From CAZAFL01 sp964484465 (GTDB lineage: Bacteria; Bacteroidota; Ignavibacteria; UBA10030; SZUA-254), in contig CAZAFL010000010.1 in the NCBI GenBank assembly GCA_964484465.1, forward strand, positions 33,708 through 97,707: a stretch of DNA of 64,000 nucleotides, given 5' to 3'. The notes under the pieces were generated by a model. The model was not told the DNA's origin, made no database searches, and saw only the letters and a program-made list of their open reading frames with translations. Of the stretch, positions 1 through 9,989 are shown piece after piece. Within the stretch, counting starts at the first letter, position 1, and every line of letters starts with the position of its first letter. The position numbers and the translations under genes are program-made.

Positions 1-333
1 TTTCAGTTCATGTCTGAGAGTTATCACCTTCTTTGCCACCGATTGAACATACGATTGTTCGAGTGGGAGGTCTTGCTCGTCGATGATTTGGTCGGAGGTT
101 CTGACTTTCATTCGCCGATGGATTGCGCGATCAGAGAGCAATGTTTTCGGATTGATGGATTTGCCGGCACGCAGAACACCCTTATCAATGAACGAGACGA
201 GAATTAATTTTTCATCAGCATCTTTTATGAAGGGATATTGACGTGCAAGAAGTTTTCCAAGAGTTGCCTGACGTTGCGAAAGAACAGGAGAAATGACAAA
301 ACAGATGAGGAAGCAAATACTAACCAACTTCAC
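1..333 (-). CDS. Secreted S8 (subtilisin-like) serine protease, N-terminal part
   Basis: This is the first 111 codons of a minus-strand gene cut by the window edge. Reading opens at a GTG preceded by a GGGGGA ribosome site and gives a clear signal peptide (MKLVSICFLICFVISPVLSQ). The mature start has the pattern common in Bacteroidota/Chlorobi-group subtilases: a LVSFIDKG strand, then LLSDRAIHRRMKVR, then DEQDLPLEQSYV. This is the propeptide-like segment before the catalytic domain. The Asp/His/Ser triad would lie outside the window, so the protease call rests on family resemblance of this segment. It probably acts outside the cell on proteins. No in-frame stop is seen. A shorter ATG start inside would remove the signal peptide and is unlikely. 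Confidence 0.6.
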   Translation of the reverse strand, partial: MKLVSICFLICFVISPVLSQRQATLGKLLARQYPFIKDADEKLILVSFIDKGVLRAGKSINPKTLLSDRAIHRRMKVRTSDQIIDEQDLPLEQSYVQSVAKKVITLRHELK

Positions 334-418
334 AAAGAATCCCCCGGGTGCTTGTGAGTAAAATATTAATTTATAACAAAAGGTAGGAAAATTTGAAGGA
401 AGAAACAAGCCGAGCTGT

Positions 419-453
419 AAACTTCCCGCAGGTTTCAAACCTGCGGGAAGTTT
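419..453. repeat. 35-bp perfect palindrome, terminator-like (copy 1)
   Basis: Two 17-nt arms (AAACTTCCCGCAGGTTT and its complement) meet at one central base. It lies just after the stop of the minus-strand metallopeptidase gene, so it may end that transcript, although no long T run follows on that strand. A related 35-bp palindrome with compensated changes lies at 39293-39327. Confidence 0.7.
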
Positions 454-457
454 AACT

Positions 458-3400
458 TCACTTCACCACCATCATCTTTTTCACCTGAACAAATGAAGTT
501 CCGTTACCCGACAGACTTCTTGCTTCGAGGCGATAAAAGTAGACGCCGCTGCTCAAATTGCCTGCGTTCCATTCAACCGACTCATACCCTCCGGGCTGTT
601 CTTTGTTGACAAGAGTTGCCACTTCCTGGCCCAAAACATTAAATATTCTGAGCGTGACTTTGCTCCGGACAGGCAGTTGATACTGTATAACTGTTGCGGG
701 ATTAAATGGGTTTGGAAAATTCTGACTGAGAGAGAAGGTTGTTGGGAATTTAACATGATGGTCCCGAATATCCGTTGTCTTCATTTCCGGGAAAATGAAT
801 GTGATGGTATTTTTGATCAGTTTCTGTGCAACGGTCGTATCTGTGATCGATGTAAGAGCGAACGGGAAGAAAACTGTCTCCGGCGAGAGTTTTCCATGCG
901 GCGTAAACAGGATGATTCCTGCAGAGGAAGGAAATCCGGTCCACGAAGCTATAGAAACCGTATTCGTGTCGTTGGGAATCAGCGTCATGGCATCGCGGTC
1001 TCCGCTGAACGCCATTGTTGTAAAACTGATCGGGGAACTTATTGTATCCGGTTTCCTAAAAATGTCATGCATCGGTTGCGTCAGCTGGAGGTCCGACGTT
1101 GTGGCGTCGCTCATCCATGCGCTGTCATGCAACACCTCCCGTCGAAATCGTGGGTCAACTCCAGCGAACGTGCTGGATGCCTGATAGTAATTGCCTACAT
1201 CACCTCCTTCGATCCAGATTCTTCCTCCATTCTCTACGCGATTCACCATGTCAGCGCGCTTGCTGAGGTTGGGAAATTCATTTGTACCTGCCGTGACGAT
1301 GAGCAGGTCGGGTTTCGGGACGTCGGCTGATGGTGATGTCGTCCATTTTGTCGAATCGATCCTGTAGCCAAGAGCCGAAATAGTATTGTAGAGGAGCGCC
1401 TGGGATGCGGAGTTCTGAATGCCGATAAGCACCTTGATTTTTGAAATCATGAGGCCGAATGTTCCGGAGGAAGGAATAACAGTAGTGTTCCCGAGCGCGG
1501 AGACATCCTTCACATGCACATTATAGAAAATCGAGTCGCCAAGCGCGACCTGGGAAGTGTCCAGGTTGAACAACCCCTCGAAGATTGTGTCGTTCACTTT
1601 TGCCAGAGGAAATGTTCCGGTCAAGTTCCCCCGCTGGCGCGAGTATTCCACCCATAAAGAATCGACACCGATATTATCCTTCGCTGTAACACGAACGTTC
1701 GGTGGCCACAACGGTTTTGCGGGATCATACAACGGCGTATGCGATGCAACGGGTGGGACGGTATCAGTTCCCACATAAAAAGTAAAAAATGAAGCCGGTG
1801 CGGTTGAGGGATATGTTATAACGTTTCCGATTGTATTTCGCGCGGAGATATAATACCGGTAATGCGCAGCGGCTCCATTCCCGCTGATAGCTCCTGAGTA
1901 CTCGTCGGGGTTTCCTGTTGGTGAAAGGACTGAAGAATCGGTAAATGTCGTATCGCGCCCCCACACGACCTGGATTCCGCTGGCGGCATTTGGAAAATAT
2001 CCGGGATGGACAACTGCCGTCACCGGAAATGGTCCGAGAAGATTTTCCGTATCCTTCAGAGGCTGGTGTGAGATTTGCGCTGAGGCGATGAACTTTCTCT
2101 GCATGAACCGCGCGGCAATCTGCTGCAGGTGTATTCCGCCATATAAATCCTGGTCAGCCTGAAGAATACCCTCGGCAAGGTCCCGCATTGTTGCGAATGT
2201 TCCGATATAAAAATAACCTTCGAGGACAAGCTTGTCAGTAACCTCTCTGCCGAGGTCGTCCCAAATCAGCATGAGCACAGAAGACCAAAGTTCTCCTGCA
2301 ATGTGAACTTCCTGGCCCCGCACACCATTGGCCGGATAGTTTGCGGGATTGTTCAGCGGGCGTCCCGCCCAGATCACACCGACGTTTCCATTAAAACCGG
2401 CATCCCATGTAAAGACGAAATTTCGGCTGAATGTCGGATTGATGTAACGTGAGTAACTCCCGGCCCAATAATCCGCTCCGCCTTCCGCAATCATTGCCTC
2501 TTCGTTGCCTCCGGTGGTGTCGCCAAAACCGGGGATAATTCCAAACTGTAAGCAATGATGGTATTCGTGCCAGATGACATCGGCGTCTTCGGCGTCATCA
2601 ACTCCCCCCTGTCCGAATGTGAGCGCATTAAGATTCGGGTCATAGTACGAATTATCCTGACCGTCTACGCCGTGCGGGTCTGCCTCGACAGATTCGTTTC
2701 GAACATTCGTAAAACCAAGCTCCTGTACGCGGCGTTGCGAGCTGTCTACATTAAAATAGACATTCACATCCTCGAAACCAGTCTGTGATCTTGTGAACTG
2801 AAATGAATCCGAATTCGTGGCAGTAACAGGAGGAATATTTGGAGGGTCCCAATCCGTGATATTGACAAATGGTCCTGTGAGACTGTAGACTGAACCGTTT
2901 GAAGAAATTTGTTTTAGTGTGACGAGTTTGAGTTGTGCGGTCAATTGAGGAGAATCCGAGTCGTTGTTATCCACGAATCCCACAGAACCGTAGACTGAAT
3001 CTGCAGAAGTAAGGGGGTCGGGAATAAAAACATTTCCTTTTCCGTTGATGACCCCCGTTGCGGAGTTCGGAGAAGTCCGGATACGCGGTTTATCAGACAT
3101 CCGCATATCTTCGATGCGGAATACATTTCCTGTTTGTGCATCGATAAAAATTTCCCATGCGCCCCTTGGATTCAATGAAGAAAACGTTACGCGATATGAT
3201 AGACGGGGGAGCTCATCTTCGGCATAGACCATGAGCTGGGTATTCTTCGAACCGGGAATAGCAGTAACGACATGAAGGTATTGCATCGCATTTCGGAGAG
3301 CATCGTCCTGTGTGAGAGCCGGGCGGGCCGAAGGGAGGGAAATTCCCTGTTTGTAATTGTTCGAAACAAATTTGATAAAGTTTTTCTTATCGATGCTGAC

Positions 3401-3781
3401 CACGACATCGGATTTATAGACGGGAACACCACCGATATACTGTTCAAAACGGACATGGTTGCCCGCAGGGCTCTGGCGGATGCTGTGAGTTTTTAAATCT
3501 GTCAGTGCTGCATTCATTTTGAAGAGTGAGGCATTGCCTGAAAGATAGTTTCGTGCCATTTGTTCAGGTGTGCCGCTCATGGGTCCGTAATTGAGATGAT
3601 ATAACATGCGTGGAACACCAGTCGCGTCGTCAAAGCGTCCCGCTGCGGTGTAGTGTGAGGGTCGTTCTTTTACCTTATGCGATAGTGATATCACGTTTTT
3701 TATTGCTTGCGCTCCGATTACGGTCGAAGTATAAAGGAGAAATAACACTATGAAGGTGAATCTCGCGGGAGCAGAATACAT
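458..3781 (-). CDS. Secreted M36-like metallopeptidase with type IX sorting domain
   Basis: A 1107-residue exported protease. An N-terminal hydrophobic signal is followed by an FTP/PepSY-type propeptide (about 60-230; [15 protein letters not shown] is typical). The zinc site is H405-E-Y-H-H409, with a downstream [15 protein letters not shown] segment that resembles the third ligand region of fungalysins. After about residue 620 come immunoglobulin-like stretches and a Rossmann-like segment. The last roughly 90 residues ([32 protein letters not shown]) are a type IX secretion sorting domain, so the product should be secreted or anchored at the surface. The domain order fits known Ignavibacteria-type proteases. 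A 35-bp palindrome follows the stop. The protease class is inferred from motifs and not tested. Confidence 0.85.
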   Translation of the reverse strand: MYSAPARFTFIVLFLLYTSTVIGAQAIKNVISLSHKVKERPSHYTAAGRFDDATGVPRMLYHLNYGPMSGTPEQMARNYLSGNASLFKMNAALTDLKTHSIRQSPAGNHVRFEQYIGGVPVYKSDVVVSIDKKNFIKFVSNNYKQGISLPSARPALTQDDALRNAMQYLHVVTAIPGSKNTQLMVYAEDELPRLSYRVTFSSLNPRGAWEIFIDAQTGNVFRIEDMRMSDKPRIRTSPNSATGVINGKGNVFIPDPLTSADSVYGSVGFVDNNDSDSPQLTAQLKLVTLKQISSNGSVYSLTGPFVNITDWDPPNIPPVTATNSDSFQFTRSQTGFEDVNVYFNVDSSQRRVQELGFTNVRNESVEADPHGVDGQDNSYYDPNLNALTFGQGGVDDAEDADVIWHEYHHCLQFGIIPGFGDTTGGNEEAMIAEGGADYWAGSYSRYINPTFSRNFVFTWDAGFNGNVGVIWAGRPLNNPANYPANGVRGQEVHIAGELWSSVLMLIWDDLGREVTDKLVLEGYFYIGTFATMRDLAEGILQADQDLYGGIHLQQIAARFMQRKFIASAQISHQPLKDTENLLGPFPVTAVVHPGYFPNAASGIQVVWGRDTTFTDSSVLSPTGNPDEYSGAISGNGAAAHYRYYISARNTIGNVITYPSTAPASFFTFYVGTDTVPPVASHTPLYDPAKPLWPPNVRVTAKDNIGVDSLWVEYSRQRGNLTGTFPLAKVNDTIFEGLFNLDTSQVALGDSIFYNVHVKDVSALGNTTVIPSSGTFGLMISKIKVLIGIQNSASQALLYNTISALGYRIDSTKWTTSPSADVPKPDLLIVTAGTNEFPNLSKRADMVNRVENGGRIWIEGGDVGNYYQASSTFAGVDPRFRREVLHDSAWMSDATTSDLQLTQPMHDIFRKPDTISSPISFTTMAFSGDRDAMTLIPNDTNTVSIASWTGFPSSAGIILFTPHGKLSPETVFFPFALTSITDTTVAQKLIKNTITFIFPEMKTTDIRDHHVKFPTTFSLSQNFPNPFNPATVIQYQLPVRSKVTLRIFNVLGQEVATLVNKEQPGGYESVEWNAGNLSSGVYFYRLEARSLSGNGTSFVQVKKMMVVK

Positions 3782-3904
3782 GAACGAATAACCTTCTTAT
3801 GATTGAGAATGTGGTGAAAACAAACTTCCCTGCTTGAAATAACGTTATTATTTTATTGAAATACAATAGTTGAATTCCTCTCCTCTTTTGCGTACTTTTT
3901 GAAC

Positions 3905-4747
3905 ATGGAGACCACCGGAAAATCATCAAATAACCTCAACCTGAATACTGATATCGTAAAGAAACTGCTCGTGGATTTCATACGGGATGAAATTTCCAAT
4001 GCAGGATTCAAACGCGGAGTCATCGGTTTGTCTGGCGGGGTCGATTCTGCATTAGCAGCCACTATCGCCGCGGAAGCGCTGGGAAAAGAGAACGTTCTTG
4101 CCGTCATGCTTCCCTACAAATCGAGTAACCCTGATAGCCTTAGGGACGCGAAAAGCGTAGCAGAGCAGCTCGGAGTACGACAACAGGTTGTCGATATCAG
4201 CTCGATGGTGGATGCTTACGTTTCGGCGAACAATGGGATAGATAATGTGCGCAAGGGAAATATCATGGCGCGCCAGCGAATGGTCGTGTTGTACGACCTG
4301 TCGGCTGCTGAGAACGCGCTCGTTATAGGCACGAGCAATAAAACTGAAATCCTCCTCGGATACGGAACGCAGTACGGTGATACCGCCTGCGGGCTGAACC
4401 CTCTTGGTGACCTGTACAAGACGCAGGTGTGGCAACTCGCTGAAGCGATTGGTGTTCCAAAGAAAATAGCCGAGAAGAAGCCGACCGCCGACCTCTGGGA
4501 AGGCCAAACTGATGAAGGCGAGCTGGGATTTTCCTATAAGCTTGTCGACCGGCTTCTCTATTATATGATAGATGAACGCCGCACCGATGAGGAATTGCAG
4601 GAAAACGGGTTTGAGAAACATTTCATCGAGAAAGTAAAACGACTTGTCCGGCTGAATCAGTTTAAGCGCCGTCCGCCGCTGATTGCAAAAATTTCTCACC
4701 GTACCGTTAACGTGGATTTCCGTTACGCACGAGATTGGGGGATGTAA
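3905..4747 (+). CDS. nadE: NH3-dependent NAD+ synthetase
   Basis: Converts nicotinic acid adenine dinucleotide to NAD+ with ATP and ammonia, the last step of NAD biosynthesis. The N-type ATP pyrophosphatase P-loop LSGGVDSA is visible near residue 40, and GTSNKTEILLGYGTQYGD near residue 145 is a family signature. At about 280 residues it matches the short ammonia-using form; no glutaminase domain is present. I chose the ATG at 3905; a TTG six bases upstream is also in frame. No clear Shine-Dalgarno sequence precedes it. It is divergent from the metallopeptidase gene, and the next gene (rsmI) starts within or just after its stop, suggesting cotranscription. Confidence 0.93.
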   Translation: METTGKSSNNLNLNTDIVKKLLVDFIRDEISNAGFKRGVIGLSGGVDSALAATIAAEALGKENVLAVMLPYKSSNPDSLRDAKSVAEQLGVRQQVVDISSMVDAYVSANNGIDNVRKGNIMARQRMVVLYDLSAAENALVIGTSNKTEILLGYGTQYGDTACGLNPLGDLYKTQVWQLAEAIGVPKKIAEKKPTADLWEGQTDEGELGFSYKLVDRLLYYMIDERRTDEELQENGFEKHFIEKVKRLVRLNQFKRRPPLIAKISHRTVNVDFRYARDWGM

Positions 4748-4758
4748 TTTCTGAGCAG

Positions 4759-5475
4759 GTGACGAACAATCACGTCCGGGAGGGAACACTCTACATCGTC
4801 AGCACGCCGATCGGTAATCTCGAAGACATCACACTCCGTGCGATTAGTGTACTATCAAATGTCGACCTTATTGCAGCTGAGGACACACGTAAGACAAAGA
4901 TCCTCCTCGACCATTTCAATATCAAAAAACCGCTCACCAGTTATTTCAGCTACAACGAAGCTCAGCGGACACCGGAGCTGATATCGAAACTGAAATCCAG
5001 TTCATCAATCGCGCTGGTTTCGGACGCCGGGACTCCAGGAATTTCCGACCCGGCGTTTCGTGTCATCCGGGCAGCGCTTGACAATGAAATTCCCGTTGTC
5101 TCCATCCCTGGGCCGACGGCATTCCTGCCGGCACTGACGGTCAGCGGTCTGAACCCGGAACATTTTGTCTTCGAGGGTTTCCTTCCAATCAAAAAGGGAA
5201 GGAAGACAAAACTTGAACAGCTCTCTTCCGTTCAGGAGACAATTATTCTCTATGAATCTCCTCATCGTCTTGTGCGAACGTTACGGGATGTTCAGCAATA
5301 TTTAGGAGACCGGGAAATCAGCATCTCGCGTGAAATGACAAAAAAGTTTGAAGAACATGTCCGGGGAACACCGGCGGGGTTATCGCAGCATTTTTCCCAT
5401 ACCACAATTCGGGGGGAGTTCGTCATCGTCATCGCGGGATGTCGTAGCAGCCGATCATCAGATCGGCTTTCATAG
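4759..5475 (+). CDS. rsmI: 16S rRNA (cytidine-1402 2'-O)-methyltransferase
   Basis: Methylates the ribose of C1402 in the 16S rRNA decoding centre using S-adenosylmethionine. Family motifs are clear: TLYIVSTPIGNLEDIT, AAEDTRKT, SDAGTPGISDP, and IPGPTAFLPAL, all typical of the tetrapyrrole-methylase fold. The start is uncertain: GTG at 4759 gives a usual N-terminus, and a TTG at 4735 would overlap nadE. The C-terminus is odd. The last ~10 codons (after FVIVIAGC) and the stop lie inside a repeat element (5441-5502), so the tail SRSSDRLS and the stop codon are supplied by the repeat and probably replaced an older end. Confidence 0.92.
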   Translation: MTNNHVREGTLYIVSTPIGNLEDITLRAISVLSNVDLIAAEDTRKTKILLDHFNIKKPLTSYFSYNEAQRTPELISKLKSSSSIALVSDAGTPGISDPAFRVIRAALDNEIPVVSIPGPTAFLPALTVSGLNPEHFVFEGFLPIKKGRKTKLEQLSSVQETIILYESPHRLVRTLRDVQQYLGDREISISREMTKKFEEHVRGTPAGLSQHFSHTTIRGEFVIVIAGCRSSRSSDRLS

Positions 5476-5502
5476 GAATGCGGGTCTAATGACCGCCGCT
5501 GC
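5441..5502. repeat. Twin-hairpin repeat A, copy 1
   Basis: The unit carries two short hairpins in a row: GCCGATC-atca-GATCGGC, then GCGGGTC-taat-GACCGC (imperfect here). The ends are GTAGCAG and CGCTGC. Other copies lie at 5712-5763 and 8139-8201. This copy overlaps the 3' end of rsmI. Confidence 0.8.
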
Positions 5503-5530
5503 AAAAGGTGCCAGTCATTCCCTGACCAGT

Positions 5531-5666
5531 GTCATTGCGAGTCCCGTCCCGATTCAATCGGGAGGACGAAGCCTGCCCGTCCGGCAGGCGGGCAATCTAT
5601 GGGTTGCCAGAGAGCCTTGTCTAGATTGCTTCGTCGTCCTGCATTCGCAGGACTCCTCGCAATGAC
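5531..5666. repeat. 136-bp palindromic repeat B, copy 1
   Basis: Starts GTCATTGCGAGTCCCG and ends CTCCTCGCAATGAC, so the ends are inverted. Inside are an AATCTATGGGTTGCCA segment, an AGATTGCTTCG segment and a small CCTGCCCG/CGGGCAGG-type dyad. Two other full 136-bp copies (8231-8366 and 17916-18051) differ at only a few positions. It has no coding potential worth calling. Confidence 0.88.
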
Positions 5667-5711
5667 GGCCGTGGCAGCCGTTCTGCAGCGGCGACCCGCC
5701 TGCCGTCGGGC

Positions 5712-5763
5712 AGGTCATCAAATCGGCATGCTCGGAACTGCGGGTCTGATGACCCGCCGCTAC
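5712..5763. repeat. Twin-hairpin repeat A, copy 3 (short)
   Basis: Contains TCATCAAATCGGC and then GCGGGTC-tgat-GACCCGC, ending CCGCTAC. The second hairpin is perfect, the first is eroded. It lies directly before the groESL promoter. Confidence 0.7.
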
Positions 5764-5773
5764 TGTGCATTCC

Positions 5774-5802
5774 TTGACTTTTTGCTAAAACCATAGTATA
5801 TT
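5774..5802 (+). promoter_or_regulatory. groESL promoter, sigma-70-like
   Basis: TTGACT at 5774-5779, a 17-nt spacer, and TATATT at 5797-5802. The CIRCE operator begins two bases after the -10 box, so transcription should start inside the operator. Confidence 0.85.
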
Positions 5803-5803
5803 G

Positions 5804-5830
5804 TTAGCACTCAAAATGAGGGAGTGCTAA
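5804..5830 (+). promoter_or_regulatory. CIRCE operator (HrcA-binding site)
   Basis: TTAGCACTC at 5804-5812, nine bases, GAGTGCTAA at 5822-5830: a perfect match to the CIRCE consensus. It implies repression of groES-groEL by HrcA and release on heat shock. hrcA itself is not in the window. Confidence 0.97.
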
Positions 5831-5908
5831 CCTGCTCTCTCATCGGCAGGCAATCCGAGTCTAATCAATAACTTATTGAAACGTAACAACTTAATAGGAG
5901 ATTTACCT

Positions 5909-6193
5909 ATGAAGATTCAACCATTAGCTGATCGCATTATTATCAAACCTTCTGCTGCTGAAGAGAAGACAAAGGGAGGAATTATTCTTCCTGATACGGC
6001 TAAGGAAAAACCCGTTGTCGGTGAAGTCATCGCCGCAGGACCGGGCCGCAAAGGTGACGATGGCAAGCTCGTCATACCCGAATTGAAAGTCGGTGACAAA
6101 GTTCTCTACGGAAAATATTCCGGCACGGAAGTCACACTCGACGGTCAGGAATACCTGATCATGCGAGAGAGTGACATTTTCGCTGTTGTATAA
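5909..6193 (+). CDS. groES: Co-chaperonin GroES (Hsp10)
   Basis: The 94-residue lid of the GroEL folding chamber. Family features are the N-terminal [14 protein letters not shown], the mobile loop [27 protein letters not shown], and the end [13 protein letters not shown]. The ATG at 5909 follows a TAGGAG ribosome site by eight bases; earlier in-frame codons would add an unusual leader. It is first in a CIRCE-controlled operon with groEL 44 bases downstream. Length and sequence are ordinary for the family. Confidence 0.97.
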   Translation: MKIQPLADRIIIKPSAAEEKTKGGIILPDTAKEKPVVGEVIAAGPGRKGDDGKLVIPELKVGDKVLYGKYSGTEVTLDGQEYLIMRESDIFAVV

Positions 6194-6222
6194 TGAAGTT
6201 TAACAAACGAAACCACTATTGA

Positions 6223-8033
<1,811 letters not shown>

Positions 8034-8070
8034 GCTTTTCAGAGCTCAGTACCGCTCAGAGTTCTACAAC

Positions 8071-8110
8071 AATCCGCCCCAGTCATTACGACTGGGGCGG
8101 ATTTGTTTTT
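8071..8110 (+). terminator. Rho-independent terminator of groESL
   Basis: Arms AATCCGCCCCAGTC (8071-8084) and GACTGGGGCGGATT (8090-8103) with an ATTAC loop, followed by TGTTTTT. It lies 38 bases after the groEL stop. Confidence 0.93.
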
Positions 8111-8138
8111 GGTGCGCAATGCCATGGCTTCCGCGACC

Positions 8139-8201
8139 GTCGTAGAGGCAGATCATCAGATCGGCTTGCTCAGACATGCGGGTCTGATGACCCGCAGCTA
8201 C
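8139..8201. repeat. Twin-hairpin repeat A, copy 2
   Basis: CGTAGAGGCAGATCATCAGA begins the unit; the second hairpin GCGGGTC-tgat-GACCCGC is perfect and the end is CAGCTAC. It is followed at the same distance as copy 1 by a repeat B, forming a composite of about 225 bp on each side of groESL. Confidence 0.82.
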
Positions 8202-8230
8202 ACAAAGTGGCCTGTCAATCCCTGACCAGT

Positions 8231-8366
8231 GTCATTGCGAATCCCGTCCCGATTCAATCGGGAGGATGAAGCCTGCCCGTCCGGCAGGCGGGCAATCTAT
8301 GGGTTGCCACACAGTCTTGTTCAGATTGCTTCGGTGTCCTGCATTCGCAGGACTCCTCGCAATGAC
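8231..8366. repeat. 136-bp palindromic repeat B, copy 2
   Basis: Same length and orientation as 5531-5666 with only scattered differences, and preceded by the same CCCTGACCAGT flank. A half copy (GTCATTGCGAGTCCCGCGAA onward) follows at 8402-8432. Confidence 0.88.
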
Positions 8367-8500
8367 GGCCGATTTGTTAGGTTGTAACGTTCCCCGACAG
8401 TGTCATTGCGAGTCCCGCGAAGCGGGACGACTCTAGAGTTGTGACAAATTAACGGCGTTTTAGGCATGATTATTTTTTTCGAAAAGTAGTAATTTTTTAC

Positions 8501-8529
8501 TTGACAACATCTCTTTTTTTATGTATCTT
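8501..8529 (+). promoter_or_regulatory. Promoter of the PurA-like gene
   Basis: TTGACA (8501-8506), 17-nt spacer, TATCTT (8524-8529). It gives an untranslated leader of about 135 nt that contains a short dyad at 8577-8597. Confidence 0.75.
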
Positions 8530-8670
8530 CACTCCACGCAATAGCACCACTCCCAGGACGACATCCTCCCGAAGCTGAAGGGTCCGTCGGATCCTTCCCT
8601 TGCCGTCTATAAGAACTTTTCACAAATCATATACTACAACATACTACACAACATAAACTGAGGAGGCTTT

Positions 8671-8892
8671 ATGGAAGCGTTGTATTCAAAATCGCTGAAG
8701 GCAGGAGACCGCACCTATTTCATCGACGTCAAAGAGGCGAAGAACAAGTCGAAGTACCTGACCATCGCGGAAAGCAAGCTCGCGAAGGAGGGGGACAAGA
8801 AATTCACCCGTTCCAGCGTGATGGTGTTTGAAAATCAGATTGAGAATTTCCAGGAGGCAGTAGGCGAAGCAGTCGCGTTGATGCGCAAATAG
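8671..8892 (+). CDS. DUF3276 / PurA-like nucleic-acid-binding protein
   Basis: A 73-residue protein with the compact beta-beta-beta-alpha PUR repeat of DUF3276: YSKSLKAGDRTYFIDVKEAKN, SKYLTIAESK, and a C-terminal helix FQEAVGEAVALMRK. The family, related to Borrelia BpuR and eukaryotic Pur-alpha, binds single-stranded DNA or RNA; its role in this group is not settled. The near-consensus promoter and a strong TGAGGAGG ribosome site point to high expression. It is monocistronic, with a terminator 50 bases downstream. The family is recognised with good confidence; the function in this organism is an inference. Confidence 0.85.
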   Translation: MEALYSKSLKAGDRTYFIDVKEAKNKSKYLTIAESKLAKEGDKKFTRSSVMVFENQIENFQEAVGEAVALMRK

Positions 8893-8938
8893 CCCTCAGT
8901 CACCTGTTGTTCCGGTCAATGGTGGGTTGGCCGGGAGA

Positions 8939-8988
8939 CGATGGGGCAAGACTGGGGGCGCGGGAGGCATTGCCCCATCGGTTATTTT
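8939..8988 (+). terminator. Terminator after the PurA-like gene
   Basis: Arms CGATGGGGCAA (8939-8949) and TTGCCCCATCG (8970-8980) are perfectly complementary across a 20-nt loop, followed by GTTATTTT. Confidence 0.75.
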
Positions 8989-9001
8989 AGCAGCGAGAGG
9001 C

Positions 9002-9066
9002 GTCACCCTGTCCCGAAGGGATCCCGTCGGGAAGCGAGTCCCGCGGAGTGGGACGAGTCGAAGGGT
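9002..9066. repeat. Palindromic repeat D, copy 1
   Basis: GTCACCCTG at the start, GTCGAAGGGT at the end, with CCCGTCGGG and GTCCCGCGGAGTGGGAC dyads inside. A relative in opposite orientation lies at 18168-18225. Confidence 0.6.
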
Positions 9067-9111
9067 TTGTTGAGACCAACTTCAGGATTGTGAAAATCAT
9101 AAGGCATTCTT

Positions 9112-9315
9112 ATGAGCGAAGCTCCGGGCATTAGAAAAATATTGCTGAATTATCTTCTCAAGAAAAGAGTCTTCGGGTTCAAAAGCAGAAGTGAGAATCT
9201 CAAAGAACGGAAGAATGAATCATCAATACTTCAGGAAGAGGCTTTGAAGGATTCAGACAGTACTGAAATAACTCACCCTATAATCCCTCTCTTTCATAAA
9301 GAGAGGGATGTTTAG
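9112..9315 (+). CDS. Doubtful small hypothetical ORF ending in a repeat
   Basis: A 67-residue open frame beginning with ATG after a weak AAGG. The first 50 residues are basic and helical (KILLNYLLKKRVFGFKSRSE) and I recognise no family. The last 17 residues come from repeat F (9270-9381), so the C-terminus is not under protein selection. It may be the remnant of a gene truncated by the repeat, or a chance frame. Confidence 0.2.
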   Translation: MSEAPGIRKILLNYLLKKRVFGFKSRSENLKERKNESSILQEEALKDSDSTEITHPIIPLFHKERDV

Positions 9316-9381
9316 CTGTGGTACAAACTTCCCCTTCTCTTTTTTGAAGAGAAGGGGACAAGATGGATGAGGGGATGAGTT
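9270..9381. repeat. Composite hairpin repeat F
   Basis: Bounded by AACTCA and TGAGTT. It contains two perfect hairpins: ATCCCTCTCTTT-cat-AAAGAGAGGGAT (9283-9309) and CCCCTTCTCTT-ttttg-AAGAGAAGGGG (9331-9357). It looks like a small non-coding mobile or structural element. Confidence 0.65.
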
Positions 9382-9391
9382 AAGTTTTTCA

Positions 9392-9590
9392 CAGGGGTCG
9401 GTTTCCGGAATCCGTTGCGCACCAAACGATACCGTCTGGCAGTTCCGGAAGGAGGTAACTCCGGAACGCATCTGTTTCTGGCGGGCAGAGACCAGATTCT
9501 CCGCGCTTCGTCCGCGATTGAGTGGGAGTCGCCCGGCGAAGTTTCCTGTTTTGGCGGGAGGGGAGGACGGGAAATGGAAATTGACCCCTG
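9392..9590. mobile_element. MITE-like element with CAGGGGTC terminal inverted repeats
   Basis: A 199-bp stretch starting CAGGGGTCGGTTTCC and ending with the inverse of CAGGGGTCAATTTCC (13 of 15 matching). Inside is GTTCCGGA/TCCGGAAC, another dyad. It encodes nothing recognisable. The ends resemble those I associate with IS21-like elements, but that link is an inference and no clear target duplication is seen. Confidence 0.5.
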
Positions 9591-9617
9591 GCTTTTTGTT
9601 TTCCCAGACCGCCAACG

Positions 9618-9694
9618 GTCATTCCCGAATGCTCCTATCGGGAATCCAGGACTAGGCCAAGTCTGGATTCCAACTAAGAGCATGTTGGAATGAC
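9618..9694. repeat. Palindromic repeat C, copy 1
   Basis: GTCATTCCCG at the start, TGGAATGAC at the end, with GGGAATCCAG and CTGGATTCC as inner inverted segments. A second copy lies at 17665-17731. Confidence 0.6.
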
Positions 9695-9719
9695 ACCTTC
9701 TTTTTTTCCAACCCTGGGC

Positions 9720-9879
9720 GTCATTGCGAGGAGTGGCGCCTACGGCGCCACGACGAAGCCTGCCCGACTGGCAGGCGGGCAATCTGAACGTCGCCGAGCT
9801 TAGATTGCAATGCAAAGATTGCTTCGGCCCGCTTTGCGGGCCTAGCAAGGACCGTGGACAGCGAAGGGCTCGCAATGAC
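9720..9879. repeat. Palindromic repeat B, variant copy
   Basis: Opens GTCATTGCGAGGAGTGGCGC and ends CTCGCAATGAC, with the AGATTGCTTCG core and a GGCGCCTACGGCGCC hairpin. It is longer and more divergent than the 136-bp copies. Between it and the PurA-like gene there is almost nothing but repeats. Confidence 0.75.
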
Positions 9880-9989
9880 AGGTTGGACTACGGCATTCAC
9901 ATTGATCACCTGGCTTTTTGCATCTTCCCCCCAGCCTCCGTATATTTCACGTCAAACAAATCGCTGTCCATCAATAAAACTTCATTTCT

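Noticed and set aside
4052..4789. A 245-codon minus-strand open frame opposite nadE
   Set aside because: It lies wholly opposite a conserved gene, shows no family features, and its length follows from the codon bias of nadE.
9253..9875. Overlapping minus-strand frames of 120 and 187 codons
   Set aside because: They run through repeats F, the MITE-like element, C and B, and encode the usual translation products of such repeats.
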